64,000 bases of DNA, taken from NCBI RefSeq assembly GCF_900129445.1, contig NZ_FQVT01000001.1, positions 620,001 through 684,000 on the forward strand, written 5' to 3'. This DNA comes from Salegentibacter echinorum (GTDB taxonomy: Bacteria > Bacteroidota > Bacteroidia > Flavobacteriales > Flavobacteriaceae). Made by a program: the position numbers and the translations under genes. How positions within the stretch are numbered: position 1 is the stretch's first letter; every line of letters begins with the position of its first letter. Below, piece by piece: positions 59,960-64,000 of this stretch. The notes under the pieces were generated by a model. The model saw only the letters and a program-made list of their open reading frames with translations. It was not told the origin of the DNA and did no database searches.

Positions 59960-61198
59960 TTAAAGCTTTTTCCGCTCTTTTTCTTCAATAAATTTTGCCA
60001 TAAAATAGGTGCTGCGATGCTGGTGGTGTTGCAGTATTTTTCCAATAAAATTTTGTTGTCTTCTTTCGGTAAGATTAGCGATAAGCGTGTTTATTTTATC
60101 TGAAAAAGTTGCTGAATGACTGTTTTTGTTAAATCTAGAGTTAATTATTTTATATCCATTTTTATTGGCTTCATTCCAGCTGTCTTTATCAGTGTATAAT
60201 TTCACTGCGGCCATTGCAAAATCTTCCGGGGTATTGCAAATACTTCCGTTCCAGTCTAATTTTCCGGCGATACCTTCGCTTCCTACTGTAGAAGTGATAG
60301 AAGGTGTACCGAATTGCATTGCCTGGATAAGTTTTCCTTTTAATCCCGCCCCAAATTGAATAGGAGCAAGGCAAAGCCTGGTTTGCTGCATCAATTTTTC
60401 AGCATCCCCGGCGCGACCTTTTACAATAAATCCATCTTTTTCGTTGTGCAGGTTCCATACTTTTTGAGAAGGATAAGCACCATAAATATGTAATTGAGTT
60501 GAAGACAACTTTTCTCTAATTAAAGGCCAAATATTTTCTTTTAGCTGCAAAACTGCATTCCAGTTGGGCTCGTGCAGAAAATTACCAATACTTATAAAGT
60601 TTTTCCGTTCTTCAAATTGCGGTAGCTCAGCTATTTTATCTTCGGAAATAGGATCTAAAAGAAAAGGCAGGTAATGGAGCAATTGACCGGGAATATTAAA
60701 GGAATCTTGTAACAATTCCATTTCAACTTCAGAAATAATCAAACTTAGGTCACAGCGGTAAATACTGGCAATCTCTCTTTTGGTAACATCGGAATCGAAA
60801 TATAAGTTTTTGGCAGGTATATTTTTTTTATAAGCTTCAGTGCGTGTTTTTCGCAAAAAGTGGAGGTCTTCGGTATCTAAAATTTTAACGGCTTCCGGGG
60901 CAAACTTATCTACCCGCCATCCAAATTGTTCCTCGGTCATAAACCGATCAAAAAGCACGAGTCTGGGTTGTTGGTTTTTTAGGAATTCATCAAAGGAAGG
61001 ATGGTTCAGTTTTACCACTTCCGAAGCAATATTTAATTTAGCTAAATCAATGGCAAATTCACTGCGAGCAGCGGCACTTACAAAAGTAATCTCATAATTT
61101 TCGGCTTTAAAAAACTGTAGTAATTGAAACATTCGGCTGCCTGCAGCAGAAGAATTAGGCTCTGGCCAAACACAACCGATAACGAGTAGACGCGACAT
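59960..61198 (-). CDS. GT4-like glycosyltransferase
   Basis: The 412 residues start at ATG 61198. A TTG four codons upstream is dismissed. The N-terminal Rossmann part has GCVWPEPNSSAAGSRMFQLLQFF, and the second domain has FISIGNFLHEPNW, RLCLAPIQFGAGLKGKLIQAMQFGTPSITSTVGSEGI, the EX7E-type region of GT-B family 4. It transfers a sugar from an activated donor to an unknown acceptor. The gene stands alone. Confidence 0.86.
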   Translation of the reverse strand: MSRLLVIGCVWPEPNSSAAGSRMFQLLQFFKAENYEITFVSAAARSEFAIDLAKLNIASEVVKLNHPSFDEFLKNQQPRLVLFDRFMTEEQFGWRVDKFAPEAVKILDTEDLHFLRKTRTEAYKKNIPAKNLYFDSDVTKREIASIYRCDLSLIISEVEMELLQDSFNIPGQLLHYLPFLLDPISEDKIAELPQFEERKNFISIGNFLHEPNWNAVLQLKENIWPLIREKLSSTQLHIYGAYPSQKVWNLHNEKDGFIVKGRAGDAEKLMQQTRLCLAPIQFGAGLKGKLIQAMQFGTPSITSTVGSEGIAGKLDWNGSICNTPEDFAMAAVKLYTDKDSWNEANKNGYKIINSRFNKNSHSATFSDKINTLIANLTERRQQNFIGKILQHHQHRSTYFMAKFIEEKERKKL

Positions 61199-61281
61199 CT
61201 TTTTTTTCAAAAATACCTGAAATTAAACTGCATTCCTAATACTCAAAACTTTGCCTTAAGAAAGTGAACATACTCTAGAAA

Positions 61282-63093
61282 TTAGAAACTACCCGAGAGC
61301 AGGAGGGAAGCGGTTACCCAAAGGACCAGGGAAACGATGCCACCAATAACAAAAAAGTGCTTAAAGCGATAAATCCCCATTCCATAGATTATGGTATTAG
61401 TTTGGTAGCCTACCGGGGTAAAAAAACTAAAATTTGAAGCAAATAGCACCGATAAAATAAAGGGTTTGGCGTCCATTTGCATACTTGCGGCAATACTTAT
61501 AGCGATGGGAGCAATAATGATAGCGGTGGCATTATTTGAGATAAAACCGCTTAAAATCATGGTCACCAGAAATAGAATTCCTATAATAATCACTTGATGC
61601 TGATTTTCAAATAGTTTAAGCAATTGTTCTGAAATCCATAAATCTGCTCCTGTATTATTCATGGCTACTCCCAGCGGAATCATCCCGGCCAATAAAAATA
61701 TTATTTGCCAGTTTACCTGTGCATAAATCTTCCCGAGATCAATGCATTTTGTAAAGAGCATAAGAAAACAACCAATTAAGGCACTTTTTAAAATAGGAAA
61801 AATTGAAAATGCCGAAAGTCCTATAACCAGCAGTAAAATACCAAGCGAGAGGTATTTCTTTAACGGCGTGCTTATCTCTACTTTTTGATGTTGCCTTAAG
61901 ATAGTGATATTTTCTATTTTTTGAAGCTCTGCCAAACTGCTTTCGGTTACTTCAACCAACAATCTATCCCCAACCCGAAGTTCTATTTCATCATTTTCTT
62001 TGTTGAAAATACGTCTGCCGGGGTTTCTTAAGTTTCGGCGTTTTCTTATCGCCAGGGGCATAGCACCGTGTAGATCATACCATCCAACAGTCTTGATGCT
62101 TTTACCTATTAAAGGTGAATTGGGAAGCATTAAAATCTCAACCAGTTGTACGTTTTTCTCCAACTCATCGGCATCGGTTATAGGCTCGGTTAATTTTTTG
62201 TTATCTTCACCTTTAATCACGATAAAACCTTTAGCTTCCCTTAATTTAATTAGGTTTTTAAGGTTGGAGCGAAGCAATAGTTGGTCGTTTTCCTGTAAGC
62301 CGGTAAATTGTCCCGGGTGGTCGTTAATGATGCCATTGCGCTTTAATTTTAAAACCTCCAGCTCCTCATTTTTATTCAAAAAAGTTTCTCCAATACTTTT
62401 ACCAATAACCTCACTGTCTTTATTGATAATTACCTTAGTAATGAATTCGTCTAAATTATAATCCTCGCTAATTTCATTTTTATTTTTGTTGGGCAAAAAG
62501 CGGTATAAAAGACTTACCACTGCGATTGTTATAAAGAGGAAGATCACTCCATACCAGGTAAATTCAAAAAAGGTAAAACGTTCTATTCCTCTTTCTACTG
62601 CAACTGCATTTACAATAAGGTTGGTAGAAGTTCCCATAAGTGTACAGCTACCACCAATGATCCCGGCGAAAGAAATGGGTAGCAATAATTTTGAATTGGG
62701 AATATCATATTTTGAAGAAAGTTCATTGATTATTTTAATAAAAACAATGACCACTGCCGTGGTGTTTATAAATGCAGAAATGCTGCCCGCAATAAACATA
62801 AAGACAGGAATCATTAAGTAAACAGGTAGGTTTTTTAATTTTTTTAGTCCGCCGGTAAGCCAATCTATTACCCCGTTTGCTTCCAATCCCAGGGCAAGGA
62901 TCATAAGGGCTAAAACGGTAATAGTAGCGGGGCTGGAAAAACCAGAAATGGCTTCCTCTGGACTTACCAGGTTTGTAAGTAATAAGGCAGCCAGGATAAA
63001 AAATGCTATTTTATCTACCGGAAACACTTCCAGGGCAAAAAGCACAATGACTACAACCAGAATGCAAAAGAGTATAGCAATTTCGAAAGTCAT
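61282..63093 (-). CDS. SLC13/DASS family permease with two TrkA-C domains
   Basis: The 603 residues have about 11 helices, with two cytosolic TrkA-C (RCK_C) domains between (about 213-300 and 300-390). The SNN motif seen in MILSGFISNNATAIIIAPIA and the INTTAVVIVFIKII element mark a sodium-coupled anion (sulfate, phosphate or dicarboxylate) transporter. The central RCK insertion suggests ligand regulation. It stands alone, 200 bp before rnpB on the other strand. Confidence 0.9.
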   Translation of the reverse strand: MTFEIAILFCILVVVIVLFALEVFPVDKIAFFILAALLLTNLVSPEEAISGFSSPATITVLALMILALGLEANGVIDWLTGGLKKLKNLPVYLMIPVFMFIAGSISAFINTTAVVIVFIKIINELSSKYDIPNSKLLLPISFAGIIGGSCTLMGTSTNLIVNAVAVERGIERFTFFEFTWYGVIFLFITIAVVSLLYRFLPNKNKNEISEDYNLDEFITKVIINKDSEVIGKSIGETFLNKNEELEVLKLKRNGIINDHPGQFTGLQENDQLLLRSNLKNLIKLREAKGFIVIKGEDNKKLTEPITDADELEKNVQLVEILMLPNSPLIGKSIKTVGWYDLHGAMPLAIRKRRNLRNPGRRIFNKENDEIELRVGDRLLVEVTESSLAELQKIENITILRQHQKVEISTPLKKYLSLGILLLVIGLSAFSIFPILKSALIGCFLMLFTKCIDLGKIYAQVNWQIIFLLAGMIPLGVAMNNTGADLWISEQLLKLFENQHQVIIIGILFLVTMILSGFISNNATAIIIAPIAISIAASMQMDAKPFILSVLFASNFSFFTPVGYQTNTIIYGMGIYRFKHFFVIGGIVSLVLWVTASLLLSGSF

Positions 63094-63292
63094 GCTTTAA
63101 ATCTGTAATTTGTAAATCTTTTAAAAGATGCATAGATTATACATGCAAGATACGAGAATAAAATTTTGATTGGGGAATTAGTTTTAAATCTTCAGCATCA
63201 TTATGTGATTGTCCCATGATGGTTATAATTCGCTTTCCATAAAATATTGTATAAAATGCAAAAAGTTTTAATAAAATCGCGTTCTAAAAACT

Positions 63293-63638
63293 TATCTTTG
63301 TCTTAAGCAGGCCGCCTTATCGCTGCTAATGCAAATTAGTAGAGGAAAGTCCGGACACCAAAGGGCGACATAGTGGGTAACGCCCACCGTTTCCCGTTCC
63401 GACAATTAAGGGGATGGGATTAGGACCAGTGCAACAGAAAGAATGTACAGGTAATGCTGTAGTGAAATCAGGTAAACTCTATGTGGTGCAATGTCACGTA
63501 AACCGGTGCCTGCAAACTGCCCGTTTGCTACCGGAGGGTAGGCAGCTAAAGGTTTTTGGTAACAAAAACTTCAGATAAATGATAGGGGCTTTCTAAGAAA
63601 TTAGAAAGAACAGAATCCGGCTTACAGGCCTGCTTTTT
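63293..63638 (+). ncRNA. rnpB: RNase P RNA (catalytic subunit), with its promoter
   Basis: The mature RNA is about 63306-63638. The conserved GAGGAAAGTCCGGAC (about 63341) and ACAGAATCCGGCTTACAGGCC (split here as ACAGAATCCGGC and TTACAGGCC) are the universal CR I and CR V elements. The ends AAGCAGGCC and GGCCTGCTT pair, followed by TTTTATTTTTTATT as terminator. TATCTTTG at 63293-63300 is the -7 box. It processes tRNA 5' ends. Confidence 0.95.
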
Positions 63639-63732
63639 ATTTTTTATTCTAGAATCGAGAATCGACCTGAAACTTGGGCGTTCCAAGGCTTGGGTAACCA
63701 GGTATTTTGCTTTCGGAAATCTTTAACGCATA

Positions 63733-63820
63733 GATTAATCTATAAATTGAAAAATCTTCAAATTACCTCATTTTTCAATTACCACATCAACATATCACCT
63801 CATCAGCAAATCAACATAAG
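63733..63820 (-). repeat. Degenerate 8-bp tandem repeat abutting a stop codon
   Basis: On the minus strand, immediately after the stop codon at 63823-63825, units follow in register: CTTATGTT, GATTTGCT, GATGAGGT, GATATGTT, GATGTGGT, AATTGAAA, AATGAGGT, AATTTGAA, GATTTTTC, AATTTATA, GATTAATC. It is the same family and relation to the gene as at 611-674. Confidence 0.8.
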
Positions 63821-63822
63821 GT

Positions 63823-64000
63823 TTACAACACACTTTTCGCCCAGGTTGCTGCTTGTTCCATATCGGTAAAAATTTTAAAGGGTACCGGTGAAAACTGTTT
63901 TTCAAAATTTGCTATTTTTAAAGCTTCAAATCGTTGACTCACTATTGCAATTCCAGCAAGGTTTTTAACATGGATGAGGTCAAAATACATTACAGGATTT
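63823..64000 (-). CDS. SpoIIAA-like (STAS-fold) protein, C-terminal part, 5' end outside window
   Basis: The minus-strand frame is open from the window edge to TAA at 63823-63825 (58 codons plus stop). The sequence NPVMYFDLIHVKNLAGIAIV then FKIFTDMEQAATWAKSVL resembles the SpoIIAA-like family (DUF in which the chain ends with an FTDMEEARAWL-type helix). The N-terminal half is not seen, so the family is tentative. Function unknown. Confidence 0.65.
   Translation of the reverse strand, partial: NPVMYFDLIHVKNLAGIAIVSQRFEALKIANFEKQFSPVPFKIFTDMEQAATWAKSVL

Overview
The window looks like chromosomal DNA of a marine-type Flavobacteriaceae member (Bacteroidota; Gramella/Salegentibacter/Zunongwangia-like, genus not proven). 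The grounds are low G+C, promoters of the TTG-n19-21-TAnnTTTG type, a lack of Shine-Dalgarno sites, a T9SS C-terminal sorting domain, a 6S-Flavo-like RNA beside zapA, many SPI/SPII-exported proteins, and families typical of the phylum (DUF2807/PspC/PadR, DUF58-MoxR-DUF4350-DUF4129, DUF6252, DUF2141). Several starts were moved downstream of in-frame TTG/ATG codons, and the reasons are given in each entry.

Layout. 1-5562: the 3' part of a cysteine desulfurase gene, an M23 peptidase, a coiled-coil gene plus zapA, a 6S-like RNA, RNase Y and tRNA-Pro. 5551-17854: a 12.2-kb integrative island in the 3' end of tRNA-Pro, bounded by 110/109-bp direct repeats that also duplicate the tRNA terminator, with 11-bp-spaced putative integrase arm sites just inside both ends. 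Its cargo is a tyrosine recombinase, a frameshifted T9SS-secreted lipase-like gene, lipoproteins, an HExxH lipoprotein, and a tandemly duplicated lipoprotein/beta-barrel cassette of which one barrel is a frameshifted pseudogene. A 1.6-kb stretch holds decayed coding remnants. Just outside the right end is an IS remnant with a 5'-truncated transposase, then tRNA-Arg.

18771-25872: a lipid-A/envelope glycosylation trio (GT2, LAB_N, ArnT-like), mannose-6-phosphate isomerase, an aldo/keto reductase and a deoC-deoD nucleoside catabolism pair. 26188-36000: an esterase, small lipoproteins, a PadR/PspC/DUF2807/DUF4870 envelope module, DUF4442 and AIM24-like genes, OxyR and DUF2141. 36324-43274: a MoxR/DUF58/DUF4350/DUF4129/membrane protein/SpoIIM operon with a divergent RDD gene. 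43413-51175: an XRE repressor and M14 peptidase divergent pair separated by a dense array of 14-bp palindromic operators, then Lrp/AsnC, PEP carboxylase, DinB, BrkB and DJ-1/PfpI. 51300-61198: an M19 dipeptidase, OsmC, FKBP, a 3D-domain lipoprotein, a GluR0-like ligand-gated K+ channel, an NHL/SMP-30 propeller, an ACT-like protein divergent from aspartate kinase, and a glycosyltransferase. 61282-64000: an SLC13 permease, RNase P RNA, and the end of a SpoIIAA-like gene.

The most unusual signal is a set of degenerate short-period tandem repeats (8-bp or 7-bp units). Several begin within about 13 bp of a stop codon and run along the gene's own strand: after the cysteine desulfurase, M23, AIM24-like, RDD and SpoIIAA-like genes. 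Other points worth a second look are the operator array at 44238-44523, the island's attachment-site architecture, and a 135-bp dispersed repeat that appears to have inserted into the duplicated cassette.
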